Positions 43,818 through 55,136 are shown, counted from the first letter of the stretch. The stretch: DNA of 64,000 nt from Streptomyces sp. WM4235 (GCF_001279725.1 NZ_LGDE01000001.1:124001-188000); one strand, 5' to 3'. Made by a program: numbers and translations. The notes: generated from the sequence alone by a model not told the origin.

Positions 43818-46415
43818 TCAGGACGCGGCGGCCGCGTCCGCCGCCTGGGCCTTCAGCGCCCGCTCGACACCCGAACGGGACTCCGAGACCAGCCGGCGCA
43901 GACCCGCGCCAGGGTCGGCCGAGGCCAGCCAGGCGTCCGTCGCGGTCAGGGTCTCCTCGGAGACCTGGAGCGCCGGGTACAGGCCCACCGCGATCTGCTG
44001 GGCGATCTCGTGGCTCCGGGTGTCCCAGACCTCCTTGACCACCGCGAAGTACTTCTCGGTGTACGGGGCGAGGAGCTCACGCTGATCGGTCTGCACGAAG
44101 CCGCCGATCACCGCCTCCTGAACCGCGTTGGGCAGCGAGTCGCCCTCGACGACCGAGGCCCACGCCTGTGCCTTGGCCTCCGCCGTCGGACGCGCCGCCC
44201 GGGCGGTGGCCGCGTGGCGCTCGCCCGCCGCGGTGGCGTCCCGCTCCAGCTCGGCCGCGATGGCCGGCTCGTCGAGGACGCCCGTGACGACCAGGCGCTC
44301 CAGGAACGCCCACCGCAGCTCGGTGTCGACGGCCAGGCCCTCGATCTCCGCGGAGCCGTCGAGCAGCGCCGACAGGTACGTCAGCTGTCCCTCGGTCCGG
44401 GCCGTCGCCGCGAAGGCACGGGCCCAGGCCAGCTGGTGGTCACTGCCCGGTGCGGCCGACCGCAGGTGCTCCAGCGTGGCCTCGGTCCAGTCGGCGAGGC
44501 CCTGCTCCCGCCACGCCGGGTCGGCGTACAGGTCGATGGCCAGCTTCACCTGGCGGTGCAGCGACTGCACCACACCGATGTCCGACTCCTTGCCGATGCC
44601 CGACAGCACCAGCGCCAGGTAGTCGCGGGTGGCCAGTTCGCCGTCCCGCGTCATGTCCCACGCCGAGGCCCAGCACAGGGCGCGCGGCAGGGACTCGGTG
44701 AAGTCGCCCAGGTGCGCGGTGACGTTGGCCAGCGAGATGTCGTCCAGGCGGACCTTCGCGTAGGACAGGTCGTCGTCGTTGAGCAGCACCACCGTCGGGC
44801 GGGCGCGGCCCACCAGCTCCGGCACCGCCGTCAGCTCGCCGTCGATGTCCAGCTCGATCCGGTCCGAGCGGACCAGCAGGCCGTCGCGCAGGTCGTACAG
44901 GCCGACCGCGATCCGGTGCGGGCGCAGCACCGGCTCGCCCTTGGCGCCGGCGGGCAGCGCGGGCGCCTCCTGGCGGACGGCGAAGGAGGTGATGACGCCC
45001 TGCGCGTCGGTCTCGACCTCCGGACGCAGGATGTTGATGCCGGCCGTCTCCAGCCACGCCTTCGACCAGGCGGTCAGGTCGCGGCCGGAGGTCTCCTCCA
45101 GCGCGCCCAGCAGGTCGGACAGGCGGGTGTTCCCGAACGCGTGCGCCTTGAAGTACGCCTGCACACCCTTGAAGAAGGCATCCATGCCGACGTAGGCGAC
45201 GAGCTGCTTGAGCACCGAGGCGCCCTTGGCGTACGTGATCCCGTCGAAGTTGACGAGCACGTCGTCCAGGTCACGGATGTCCGCCATGATCGGGTGCGTG
45301 GACGGCAACTGGTCCTGCCGGTACGCCCAGGTCTTCATGGAGTTCGCGAACGTGGTCCACGCGTGCGGCCACTTCGAGCCCTCGGCGTACGCCTGGCAGG
45401 CGATCGAGGTGTACGTCGCGAACGACTCGTTCAGCCACAGGTCGTTCCACCACTCCATGGTGACCAGGTCGCCGAACCACATGTGCGCGAGCTCGTGCAG
45501 GATGGTCTCGGCGCGCACCTCGTACGCCGCGTCCGTCACCTTCGAGCGGAAGACGTACTGGTCGCGGATGGTGACCGCGCCCGCGTTCTCCATGGCGCCC
45601 GCGTTGAACTCCGGCACGAAGAGCTGGTCGTACTTCGCGAAGGGGTAGTCGTACGCGAACTTCTCCTGGAACCAGTCGAAGCCCTGCCGCGTGACGTCGA
45701 AGATGGCGTCCGCGTCGAGGAACTCGGCGAGCGAGGGCCGGCAGTAGATGCCGAGCGGCACCGACTGCCCGTTCGGACCCTCGTACGAGCTGTGGACGGC
45801 GTGGTACGGCCCGACGATCAGCGCGGTGATGTACGAGGAGATCCGCGGGGTCGGCTCGAAGCGCCAGACGTCGTCCTTGACGTCCGCGGCCTCCGCCCCC
45901 TCGGGAATGTCCCGCGGGGAGTTCGAGATGACCGTCCAGCCCTCGGGGGCCGTCACGGTGAACCGGAACGTCGCCTTCAGGTCGGGCTGCTCGAAGCTGG
46001 CGAAGACCCGCCGCGCGTCCGGCACCTCGAACTGGGTGTACAGGTAGGCCTGCTGGTCGACCGGGTCGACGAAGCGGTGGAGGCCCTCACCGGTGTTGGT
46101 GTAGGCGCAGTCCGCGACGACCCGGAGCTCGTTGGCCCCGGCGACGAGGTGGTCCAGCTCGATCCGGGAGTCCCGGAAGACCGCGGCCACGTCCAGTGCC
46201 TTGCCGTTCAGCACGACCTCGTGCACGGCCGGCGCGACCAGGTCGATGAAGGTCTCGGCGCCCGCCTCGGCGGAGTCGAACCGCACGGTGGTCACGGAGG
46301 GGTAGGTGCCGCCCTCCTGCGCACCGCTGAGATCGAGTTCGATCTCGTACGAGTCGACGGTCAGCAGCTTCGCTCGCCGCTGGGCCTCTTCACGGGTCAG
46401 GTTCGTGCCAGGCAC
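43818..46415 (-). CDS. pepN: aminopeptidase N (M1 family), copy 1
   Basis: An 865-aa zinc aminopeptidase. Substrate motif GAMEN (about 273-277), zinc site HELAHMWFG (about 305) with the Glu of NESFA 18 residues on, and a C-terminal helical domain (from about 540). It removes N-terminal residues from peptides in the cytoplasm; no signal peptide. GTG 46415 with GAAGGAG. A paralogue lies at 57051-59606. Confidence 0.95.
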   Translation of the reverse strand: MPGTNLTREEAQRRAKLLTVDSYEIELDLSGAQEGGTYPSVTTVRFDSAEAGAETFIDLVAPAVHEVVLNGKALDVAAVFRDSRIELDHLVAGANELRVVADCAYTNTGEGLHRFVDPVDQQAYLYTQFEVPDARRVFASFEQPDLKATFRFTVTAPEGWTVISNSPRDIPEGAEAADVKDDVWRFEPTPRISSYITALIVGPYHAVHSSYEGPNGQSVPLGIYCRPSLAEFLDADAIFDVTRQGFDWFQEKFAYDYPFAKYDQLFVPEFNAGAMENAGAVTIRDQYVFRSKVTDAAYEVRAETILHELAHMWFGDLVTMEWWNDLWLNESFATYTSIACQAYAEGSKWPHAWTTFANSMKTWAYRQDQLPSTHPIMADIRDLDDVLVNFDGITYAKGASVLKQLVAYVGMDAFFKGVQAYFKAHAFGNTRLSDLLGALEETSGRDLTAWSKAWLETAGINILRPEVETDAQGVITSFAVRQEAPALPAGAKGEPVLRPHRIAVGLYDLRDGLLVRSDRIELDIDGELTAVPELVGRARPTVVLLNDDDLSYAKVRLDDISLANVTAHLGDFTESLPRALCWASAWDMTRDGELATRDYLALVLSGIGKESDIGVVQSLHRQVKLAIDLYADPAWREQGLADWTEATLEHLRSAAPGSDHQLAWARAFAATARTEGQLTYLSALLDGSAEIEGLAVDTELRWAFLERLVVTGVLDEPAIAAELERDATAAGERHAATARAARPTAEAKAQAWASVVEGDSLPNAVQEAVIGGFVQTDQRELLAPYTEKYFAVVKEVWDTRSHEIAQQIAVGLYPALQVSEETLTATDAWLASADPGAGLRRLVSESRSGVERALKAQAADAAAAS

Positions 46416-46536
46416 GCGTTCATCTCCTTCGATGGTCGTTGCCCCGCCATCCTTCCACGCGCGCGGCGCAACCGCCCCGGACTAATCCACGGGCGAACGC
46501 GGCATCCCCTTTCGGGGGTTTCGTCCCGGCACGGCA

Positions 46537-46570
46537 CCGCGCCCCACCGGAGGAATCAGGTGGGGCGCGG
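46537..46570 (-). terminator. terminator of the VCBS-repeat gene
   Basis: Perfect 12-bp stem (CCGCGCCCCACC with its complement), 10-base loop, 47 bases after the stop of the minus-strand gene. Confidence 0.75.
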
Positions 46571-46617
46571 TGAGAGGGGGCACCGGGGCGTCGCCCGCGG
46601 TGGGGGGATCGACCGGA

Positions 46618-48366
46618 TCAGACCAGGTCGGTGAACAGGTTCCAGCCCGAGCCCAGGGCGGTGCGGGGCTCGAAGGTGGCATCGGGGACGGTCGGGGTGA
46701 GGCCGCTCGCCGTGTACAGCCAGAGCTTGCCCTGGGAGTCGCGGGCGACCAGGTCGGACAGGCCGTCGGCGTTCAGGTCGCCGGGGGAGACGATCGCGGT
46801 CATGTCCTTCCAACCGCTGCCGACCTGGACCGGCCGCGCGAACGGCACGGCCGTGTCGTGGGTGCCCTGGTACAGCCACAGGCGACCGTCGGTGCCGCGG
46901 CCGACCAGGTCGGGGATGCCGTCGCCGGTCATGTCGCCGGCCCCGGTGATCCGGTCCAGGGAGTTCCAGCTGCTGCCGACCTTGAGGCGGTTGTAGAAGC
47001 CGGTGCCGGTGCCGCGACCCGGGTACAGGTACAGGTCGCCGCCCTTCTCACGGGCCAGCAGGTCGCCGCGGCCGTCCCCGGTCAGGTCACCGACGCCGAT
47101 GACGGTGTTGTAGATGCCCCAGCCGGAGCCCAGGTTCACATCGCCCTTCTCGTGCAGCGCCCACAGCTGACCACCGGCGGTGACCTTGAGGACGTTGCCG
47201 TTCGGGTTGGTGCCGAGCCCCGAGGTGTGGATCAGGGTGTCGGTGCTGCTCGGCGGCCGGCTGAACGCGTAGTAACCGGTCGGCCCCTCGAAGCCGTCGC
47301 GGCCGCTGGAGCGGTAAGCCGAAATGGAGCCGCCGGCTTCACGGGCGATCAGGCTCTTCTTGCCGTAGGCGCCGTTCGGGGAGTCGTCACCGGCGAAGCC
47401 GAGGAAGTGCGGGAACTCCAGGTCGTAGCTGCCGGTCTGGTCCAGCCTGCCGTTGCCGAGGCTCGTGTAGACGAAGGCGCCGCCGTCGTTCTTGCGGGCC
47501 AGGAGCCGGACGTTGCCGTCCTTGTCGCCCTGGGCGAGGACCTGGTCGAACTGCTGCCAGCCGTGGCCGATCGGAACGGCGTCACCGAACGGGGCGTCGG
47601 TCTTGCCGGTGGCGGGCTTGAAGTACAGCAGGCCGTCCGAGCCCCGCATGATCAGGTCGGCCAGGCCGTCCTTGTCGAAGTCGTAGCCCGTTACGAGGTT
47701 GAAGAGGTTCCAATGGCCGCCCTTGACCTCGATCGGGTCCGCGTAAGGGCTGGTGGTGTCCGCCTTGCCGGTGCCCGGGTAGAGGAAGAGCTGCCCCTTG
47801 GTCGTACGGGCCAGCAGGTCCGGGTGGCCGTCGCCGGTCAGGTCGCCCGCACCCGCCACCTTGTTGAACACGTGCCAGCCGCCGGACGCCCAGCCGGTCG
47901 GCGTGGAGCCGTGCGTGGTCGCGGTGTGCAGCTGGATGCCGCCCTGGGTGTTGATGGTCAGGAGCTCGGGGCTGCCGTTCCCGTCGAGGTCGCCGACCGG
48001 CACGACCTCCTTGTGCTCGTCGACGTTCTTGATCTCCCCGGTGATCGGGAACTCGGCGGTGGCGCCGGAGTCGTAGCGCACCGACCAGCCGCCCCACACG
48101 TTGCGCAGGAGGAAGTCGTCCTTGCCGTTCCCGTCGATGTCCAGGCGCGGGGAGACGGCCGCCGCGGCCTTGCCGGCGGTCTTGGCCTTCGGGGCGGCGA
48201 CGGCGCCGCCCGGCTGCGGGACGGCCTGTGCGGCGGCGGTCGACTTGCCGGGGACCACCGGCGGCTCGGAGGCGAGGGCCTGCCCGGCGGTGATCATCCC
48301 GGTGGCCAGGGCGAGGGCGGTGCAGGTGAGTACGCGCAAGCGGCGAGAGGTGGTGCGGGCGTTCAT
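46618..48366 (-). CDS. secreted FG-GAP/VCBS-repeat protein
   Basis: A 582-aa secreted protein. Signal peptide (about 1-32, ending ALASE). From residue 70 on it has repeated units of about 50-60 aa with calcium-binding-like loops such as DIDGNGKDDFL, DLTGDGHPDLL, DLTGDGRGDLL and DMTGDGIPDLV, which should fold as a beta-propeller. No catalytic domain is seen, so a carbohydrate-binding or surface role is likely. ATG 48366 with CTGGGGGA. Confidence 0.88.
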   Translation of the reverse strand: MNARTTSRRLRVLTCTALALATGMITAGQALASEPPVVPGKSTAAAQAVPQPGGAVAAPKAKTAGKAAAAVSPRLDIDGNGKDDFLLRNVWGGWSVRYDSGATAEFPITGEIKNVDEHKEVVPVGDLDGNGSPELLTINTQGGIQLHTATTHGSTPTGWASGGWHVFNKVAGAGDLTGDGHPDLLARTTKGQLFLYPGTGKADTTSPYADPIEVKGGHWNLFNLVTGYDFDKDGLADLIMRGSDGLLYFKPATGKTDAPFGDAVPIGHGWQQFDQVLAQGDKDGNVRLLARKNDGGAFVYTSLGNGRLDQTGSYDLEFPHFLGFAGDDSPNGAYGKKSLIAREAGGSISAYRSSGRDGFEGPTGYYAFSRPPSSTDTLIHTSGLGTNPNGNVLKVTAGGQLWALHEKGDVNLGSGWGIYNTVIGVGDLTGDGRGDLLAREKGGDLYLYPGRGTGTGFYNRLKVGSSWNSLDRITGAGDMTGDGIPDLVGRGTDGRLWLYQGTHDTAVPFARPVQVGSGWKDMTAIVSPGDLNADGLSDLVARDSQGKLWLYTASGLTPTVPDATFEPRTALGSGWNLFTDLV

Positions 48367-48434
48367 GAAAGTGTCCCCCAGGACTGCTGTCTCGACCTCC
48401 CCCCCTGGGAGGCAAGATGAAATCTAGATCATGC

Positions 48435-48461
48435 AAAACCCCTGGTGGAAGGGGGTTTTGA
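48435..48461. promoter_or_regulatory. AT-containing hairpin or operator
   Basis: CAAAACCCC and GGGGTTTTG form a 9-bp dyad around 9 bases, about 70 bases before the VCBS gene. It has ends rich in A and T, unlike the other hairpins in the window. It may be an operator or a rho-independent terminator. Confidence 0.45.
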
Positions 48462-48559
48462 GGGCCGGGTGGTGCTGCGGCGGCGCGGTGACGGCGCTGT
48501 GACGGGCCGGTGACAATCGGGTCGGGAAGGGGTCGTTCCGATACTCGGGAAGGGGCGGT

Positions 48560-48592
48560 CCGATACGAGGGCCGATACGAGGGCCGATACGA
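48560..48592. repeat. 12-base tandem repeat
   Basis: CCGATACGAGGG at 48560-48571 and 48572-48583, followed by a partial CCGATACGA (48584-48592). A further CCGATAC lies at 48538. No protein is likely from it. Confidence 0.75.
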
Positions 48593-48605
48593 CGCGGGGT
48601 CGGAC

Positions 48606-48652
48606 ACGACGCCGGCCCGCCCCACCGAGGCGGTGGGACGGGCCGGCGTCGT
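48606..48652 (-). terminator. terminator of asd
   Basis: A 21-bp stem with one mismatch (arms 48606-48626 and 48632-48652, beginning ACGACGCCGG) and a 5-base loop. It ends 18 bases from the asd stop. Confidence 0.82.
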
Positions 48653-48669
48653 ACGACGGGGCGGGCGGA

Positions 48670-49881
<1,212 letters not shown>

Positions 49882-49960
49882 TTAGCGTCCGATCGGGCCG
49901 TGACCGTTATCCGGACACGGCGTATCGGACATCGAAACGACTGACTCGGGGAGAACCATC

Positions 49961-51445
49961 GTGCGAGCCATCCGCCACCGCCGCGGGCCCATACCGGCGC
50001 CGGCCGCCCTCGCGGCCGTCGCCGTCGCCGCATCCGTCCTGCTCACCTCCACCCCGGCGAACGCCCACGGGCCGCGCCAGGGAGCTTTGGCCAAGGAACT
50101 GGTCGAGGAGGTCACCGCCCGCGGGGCCTACCGGCACCTGGCCAGGTTCCAGCAGATCGCCGACGCCAACGGCGGCAACCGGGCCGCGGGCACGCCGGGC
50201 CACGCGGCGTCCGCCGCGTACGTCCACGACACGCTCAAGAAGGCCGGCTACCGGGTCTCGTACCAGGACTTCGACATCCACGAGGCCCACACCAGGACGG
50301 AGAAGGCCACCGTCGTCGGCGCCGGGGGCCGCGAGCTCGCCACCGCCGCCTTCACCTTCACCAAGTCCACCCCGGCCGGCGGGCTCACCGCCCCGCTCGC
50401 CCTCGCCCGGGTCGACGAGACCCCCGGCTGTGAGGCCGAGGACTACGCGGCGGGCTCCTTCGCCGGAAAGATCGCCCTGGTCAAGAGAGGCGCGTGCACC
50501 TTCTTCGAGAAGGAGAAGGCGGCCGTGGCGGCCGGCGCGGCCGGGCTGATCGTCTACAACCACAGCGGCACCACCCCGGTGCGCGGCACCTTCTCCTCGC
50601 CCGCCGAGGGACTCGTGCCGAGCGCGGGCATCAGCCTGGCCGACGGTGAGGCGCTCGCCGCGTCGGCCGCCGCGGGCGAGGTGACGATCCGCCTGGACCT
50701 GGACCAGGAGCACGTCAAGAAGACCACCCGGAACGTGATCGCGGAGACCAGGGGCGGCCGCTCCGACCGCGTCGTCACCGTCGGGGCCCATCTGGACTCG
50801 GTTCCCGAGGGCCCGGGCATCAACGACAACGGCTCCGGCTCGGCGGGTCTGTTGGAGGTCGCCCTGAAGCTGGCCGAGGAGACGCGCGGCGGGAAGGGCG
50901 GACAGCCCGCCAACAAGGTCCGCTTCGCGTGGTGGTCGGCCGAGGAGCTCGGGCTGCTGGGTTCGGAGCACTACGTGGCGAGCCTGTCCGAGAAGCAGAA
51001 GAAGGACATCGCCCTCTACCTGAATTTCGACATGATCGCCTCGCCGAACCCGGCGCAGTTCGTCTATGACGGCGACGACTCGGACAAGACGGGCGAGGGC
51101 GCCGGTCCGGCCGGGTCCGCGCAGATCGAGTCCCTGATCAACGGCTTCCTCGACAGGAAGGGCAAGCCGCACGAGGGCAGCGACTTCGACGGCCGCTCCG
51201 ACTACGGCCCGTTCATCGCGAACGGCATCCCGGCCGGCGGCACGTTCACCGGCGCCGAGGGGATCAAGACGCCCGAGCAGGCCAAGCGGTACGGCGGCAC
51301 GGCCGGCGCCCCGTACGACCCGAACTACCACGGGGCGGGGGACACGCTGAAGAACGTGGACCTCAAGGCCTTCGACACGAACCTCGACGTGATCGCGCAC
51401 GCGGTCGGCACCTACGCCGCCGACCTGAGGTCGCTGGGCAGGTAG
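49961..51445 (+). CDS. secreted M28 zinc aminopeptidase with PA domain
   Basis: A 494-aa secreted enzyme. Signal peptide (about 1-35, ending NANAH), then an M28 fold with an inserted PA domain (about 130-220, KIALVKRGACTFFEK). Zinc ligands can be seen: the His and Asp of VGAHLDSV and INDNGSG, the Glu pair in WSAEELG, the Asp of NFDMIAS and the His of YHGAGDT. Close to Streptomyces aminopeptidases that release Leu and similar residues. GTG 49961 with GGGGAGAA. Confidence 0.9.
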   Translation: MRAIRHRRGPIPAPAALAAVAVAASVLLTSTPANAHGPRQGALAKELVEEVTARGAYRHLARFQQIADANGGNRAAGTPGHAASAAYVHDTLKKAGYRVSYQDFDIHEAHTRTEKATVVGAGGRELATAAFTFTKSTPAGGLTAPLALARVDETPGCEAEDYAAGSFAGKIALVKRGACTFFEKEKAAVAAGAAGLIVYNHSGTTPVRGTFSSPAEGLVPSAGISLADGEALAASAAAGEVTIRLDLDQEHVKKTTRNVIAETRGGRSDRVVTVGAHLDSVPEGPGINDNGSGSAGLLEVALKLAEETRGGKGGQPANKVRFAWWSAEELGLLGSEHYVASLSEKQKKDIALYLNFDMIASPNPAQFVYDGDDSDKTGEGAGPAGSAQIESLINGFLDRKGKPHEGSDFDGRSDYGPFIANGIPAGGTFTGAEGIKTPEQAKRYGGTAGAPYDPNYHGAGDTLKNVDLKAFDTNLDVIAHAVGTYAADLRSLGR

Positions 51446-51468
51446 GCCCGGGGCGGCGGGAACGCCGA

Positions 51469-51501
51469 AGGGGCGGGCGCTCGGTTCGAGCGCCCGCCCC
51501 T
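51469..51501. terminator. bidirectional terminator
   Basis: Perfect 15-bp stem (AGGGGCGGGCGCTCG with its complement) around a 3-base GTT loop, between convergent M28 peptidase and subtilase genes. Confidence 0.85.
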
Positions 51502-51526
51502 CCGTCATGCGATCAGCCGGTCGCCG

Positions 51527-54500
51527 TTACGGCAGGACCTTCTCGATCTGCACGCTGCCGGTGCCGGCGGCGGTGCCGCGGGCGTTGAGCAGCTTGACCT
51601 GGCCGAAGAACTGACGGCCCTCGGGAGCCGCGCTGTTGACCAGGACGTTCGCCGAGACCTGCGCGGAGGCGCCGGTGGCGAGGTTCACCGCGGCGGCCTC
51701 GTCGACCTGGACGGAGCCCAGGGCGGCCGAGAAGAACACGTCGCGGTAGTCGTACGTGGTGGTACCGGCCGGGATCGCGTAGCCGATGACCTTCACGGAG
51801 TAGGTGCCGGCGGCCGGGTTGACCAGGCTCACGGCCTCCTCGGAGTCGCCGTCGGCGGAGGTGCCGACCTTGACGCCGTCCTTGTAGACCTCGAGGTCGA
51901 GGTCCGCACCGGTGTCGGAGACCTTGCCGATCGCGACGTCGAGGCGGGAGACGCCCTCGCCGATCGTGACCTCGCTGGTCTGGGTCTCACCGGCGGCGAT
52001 GGTCGGCTTGGCGACCTTCGCGGAACCGAGCGGGCCGCCCTGGAGCTTGCCGCCGGAGATGGCCGCGGCCTCGTTCTTGACGGTCAGCTGGACCGGCGCC
52101 GGGGTGCCCTGCTTGACCTCGGGCAGCACCTTGACGGCCGGGTCGAAGACCGCGCCGAGGACGGAGACGTCCAGCTTGTACGGGTTGTCGAGCAGCGGCG
52201 ACGTGCGACGCGACTCGACCTCGATCTCCCAGACACCGGGCTGCGGTTCGGCGTACGACCGCAGGTCGGGGCGGCAGGTGTTCGCCGGGTTGTTGTAGTT
52301 CGGGTAGCACTGGGTCGTCGCGCTGTCCTCGACGCCCACGCCGTACGGGTGGATCGAGATGAAGCGCGTCTGGCTGCCGTCCTTCAGACCGCCCAGGGCG
52401 ACCTCAAGGGTCTTGGCGCCCTGCGGGACCGTCACGAAGTACGACTTGTGGCTGTTGCGCTGCACCGAGGAGGTGTCCGACAGCGTGAAGGACGGCTTCG
52501 CCAGCGGGGTGGCGGCGACGACCGTGGTGAGGATCTGCTTGTCGATGCCCTCGGTGGTCGGGTCGTCGAGCTGCAGGATGCCGCTGTGGACGCCGGCCGA
52601 CTTGGCGTTGGCCTCGACCTTGATGGTGACGGGCTTGTTCAGCGGCAGCGTGACGTAGTCGTAGCCGCCGATGACCTTGAAGGTCCCGTCGTTGTTGCGC
52701 CAGGTCAGGTCGTGCCGGGTGCCGTACTTGACGCCCGTGGTGCGGGTGACGACGACGTCGTAGACCTTCTTCTGGCCGACCTTCAGGCCGCCTTCGCGGT
52801 CGTAGACGCCGGTGCCGAAGCCCGGGGTCTTCAGGAACTGGTCGATCGCGGTGTCGACCGGGGCCTTGACCGTGAACTCCTCGGCCTTGGCGTTGCGCTG
52901 GATGGACTCCCACGCGCCGACGACGTCGATCAGACCGGAGCCCTGGGCATGCGCCGGGACGTCGGCGATCTTCTTCGCGGTGCTGGTGAGCGCCACCCGC
53001 AGGCTCGCCGGGGTCAGCGCGATGTGCTGCTGCTTGGCGGCCGAGATCAGCAGGGCGCTCGCGCCCGTCGCCTGCGGCGAGGACATCGAGGTGCCCTGGA
53101 GCATGGAGTAGCCGGCCGGCAGGGTGTAGCCCGCCTCGGCCACCGGGGAGCCGGGCAGCCAGGTCTGGGTGGTGTTGATGGCCGCGCCGGGGGCGGTGAT
53201 GGTCGGCGTGAAGCCGCCGTCCTCACGCGGACCGCGCGAGGAGAACGGGAACATGTTGTACTTCTTGCTCACGCCGGAGCCGTAGTTGGCGGCCCAGGTG
53301 TCCTTGGAGACGGCGGCACCCACGGAGATGACCTTGTCCGCGAGACCGGGGTCGCCGATGGTGTTGACACCGGGGCCCTCGTTGCCCGCCGAGATGACGA
53401 GCTGGACACCGTAGGTGTCGATGAGGTTCTTGTAGAGCTCGGAGCGCGCGTTGTTGCCGTCGTTCAGCGCCGGCAGGCCGCCGATCGACATGTTGACGAT
53501 GTCCACGCCGCGGTTGACGACGAGGTCGATCATGCCCTCGGTCAGCGCGATGTTGGTGCAGCCGCCCGACCAGGAGCAGGCGCGCGAGGAGACGAGCTTG
53601 GCGCCCGGCGCCTCGCCGTTCATCTTGCCGCCGAAGAGGCTGTTGGCGGCGGTGATGCCGGCGACGTGCGTGCCGTGCTCGGACTCGATGATCCCGACGT
53701 TGACGAAGTCGGCCTTCTTGCCGACCCAGTCACCGCCCAGCGGGTCCATCGGGACGTCCTTGCGGATCTCGATCACGAACGGGATGCGCTCGGCGACATC
53801 GGTCGCCGGGTTGTCCGTGCCGAAGTAGCCGATCTGGTAGCCGTCCTTGTACGGCTTCATCGGCTCGTTGTTCGTGAAGTCGCCGTCCTGGTCGGTGTCG
53901 ACGCGGACGGTCCCGGCGACCGGGTCGTAGAGCAGGCCGAACCGGTCGGTGGTGTCGCCGTCGCGGTTGACGTCGCCCTTGGCGTCGCCGGTCGCGGTGA
54001 TCGACTCGCTGAAGCGGCTCCACTGGAAGGTGCCCTCGGGGGCCTTCCAGCTCTGGCCGCCCGCGGTGAAGCTGCCGCCGGCGGGGGTGACCGGGGTGAT
54101 CTGGGCGCGCCAGGTGGCGTCGTTGTCCGTGATCGGGTCGGTCGCGGTGACCCAGTCGACGATCTTGCGCTCGCCGGTGGTGGTCTTCTGCAGGGCCGGG
54201 TGGCCGAGGTCGACACCCGAGTCCATGATGCCGATGGTCACGCCGCGGCCGTCGGCCTTCGGGTTCTTCTTGACGAAGTCCACCGCGCCGGTCTCGAAGG
54301 ACGGGTTGTACGGGTTCTTCGCGGGGGTGTCCTTGCCCGGCGCCGGGTAGGTCTCGGCCGCGGTCTTCTTGGCCTTGCCGGTCTCCTTGCCCGCGTCGGG
54401 ACGCGGGTCCGGGAGCTGGATCTCGTGCCGCAGGTCGATGCCGTGCACCGAGGACAGCTTGCCGGCCGCCTTCAGCGCGGCCTCGGCCTTGTCGGTCGGC

Positions 54501-54862
54501 AGGGTGGCGCGTACGTAGCCCAGCTTGTCGTACGTCCGGCCCACCGAGGCGCCCTGGACGGCGTCGAGCTGCTGTGCGACCTGCTTGGTCTCGCCCGGGG
54601 CGGTCGCGACCATGACGGTGACGTTCTTGTCACCCTTGGCCTTGGCCTCCTGGAGCAGTTCGGCGTCGGCCGAACCGAGCTTCTGGTCCGCGGACTTGAC
54701 CGGCGCGGAGGAGCCGGGGTCAGTGGCTCCCGTCGCGGCGAAGACGGGAACGGCTCCGGTCGCGCAGAGCGCGGCCACCAGGCCTGCGGCGGCCGCGACG
54801 CGGGCGACGCGTCTGGCGCCGGGTATGGCCCCGGGCGTGGAGCTGGGGGATTCGAGGGTCAT
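51527..54862 (-). CDS. secreted subtilisin-like serine protease (S8, tripeptidyl peptidase-like)
   Basis: A 1111-aa secreted protease. Signal peptide, I9-like propeptide region (about 65-135), then the S8 domain with Asp in IMDSGVD (about 211), His in EHGTHVAG (about 392) and Ser in GTSMSSPQA (about 592); oxyanion Asn in ISAGNEGPG. The insertion of about 180 residues between Asp and His, with acidic DTDQDGDF loops, is like tripeptidyl peptidase II-type subtilases. C-terminal beta domains (about 650-1111) follow. ATG 54862 is favoured over ATG 54868 because GGGA then has good spacing. Confidence 0.88.
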   Translation of the reverse strand: MTLESPSSTPGAIPGARRVARVAAAAGLVAALCATGAVPVFAATGATDPGSSAPVKSADQKLGSADAELLQEAKAKGDKNVTVMVATAPGETKQVAQQLDAVQGASVGRTYDKLGYVRATLPTDKAEAALKAAGKLSSVHGIDLRHEIQLPDPRPDAGKETGKAKKTAAETYPAPGKDTPAKNPYNPSFETGAVDFVKKNPKADGRGVTIGIMDSGVDLGHPALQKTTTGERKIVDWVTATDPITDNDATWRAQITPVTPAGGSFTAGGQSWKAPEGTFQWSRFSESITATGDAKGDVNRDGDTTDRFGLLYDPVAGTVRVDTDQDGDFTNNEPMKPYKDGYQIGYFGTDNPATDVAERIPFVIEIRKDVPMDPLGGDWVGKKADFVNVGIIESEHGTHVAGITAANSLFGGKMNGEAPGAKLVSSRACSWSGGCTNIALTEGMIDLVVNRGVDIVNMSIGGLPALNDGNNARSELYKNLIDTYGVQLVISAGNEGPGVNTIGDPGLADKVISVGAAVSKDTWAANYGSGVSKKYNMFPFSSRGPREDGGFTPTITAPGAAINTTQTWLPGSPVAEAGYTLPAGYSMLQGTSMSSPQATGASALLISAAKQQHIALTPASLRVALTSTAKKIADVPAHAQGSGLIDVVGAWESIQRNAKAEEFTVKAPVDTAIDQFLKTPGFGTGVYDREGGLKVGQKKVYDVVVTRTTGVKYGTRHDLTWRNNDGTFKVIGGYDYVTLPLNKPVTIKVEANAKSAGVHSGILQLDDPTTEGIDKQILTTVVAATPLAKPSFTLSDTSSVQRNSHKSYFVTVPQGAKTLEVALGGLKDGSQTRFISIHPYGVGVEDSATTQCYPNYNNPANTCRPDLRSYAEPQPGVWEIEVESRRTSPLLDNPYKLDVSVLGAVFDPAVKVLPEVKQGTPAPVQLTVKNEAAAISGGKLQGGPLGSAKVAKPTIAAGETQTSEVTIGEGVSRLDVAIGKVSDTGADLDLEVYKDGVKVGTSADGDSEEAVSLVNPAAGTYSVKVIGYAIPAGTTTYDYRDVFFSAALGSVQVDEAAAVNLATGASAQVSANVLVNSAAPEGRQFFGQVKLLNARGTAAGTGSVQIEKVLP

Positions 54863-55136
54863 CAGCATCCCTGGCTAAGTGAAAGATACGGTCCGGATTT
54901 CGGTGCCGGATGACCGGTCAGCTTTGCGCAAGTGACAGCTGTTTGGGGAGTGTTGTCATTGACCGAGACCTGACATGGCGGACTCCCGCCGGCGCGCGGA
55001 ACCCGCCATGGGCCCCGGACCAGGGCATAGCGGGACGCATCGCAGGGGTCGGAGAGTGGATTTATCGACTTACCGGTCGCATGTCGGCATCACGGTGGAC
55101 TTCAGCCGTGGGGCAGGTGTGACAACTTTCGAGCGT

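Larger units (their letters stand above)
48367..48669. other. intergenic region with hairpins and a tandem repeat
   Basis: 303 bases without a gene, between asd (ends 48670, minus) and the VCBS gene (starts 48366, minus). It holds the asd terminator, a 12-base tandem repeat, a second hairpin and the VCBS promoter. TAGATT at 48430-48425 on the minus strand is a possible -10. Confidence 0.6.

Noticed and set aside
48560..48592. CRISPR-like repeats
   Set aside because: Units are contiguous without spacers and only 12 bases long; no cas gene is nearby.
54974..55010. CATGGCGG/CCGCCATG dyad upstream of the subtilase gene as a terminator
   Set aside because: Only 8 bp with 21 bases between; it may be chance in GC-rich DNA and fits neither gene end well.
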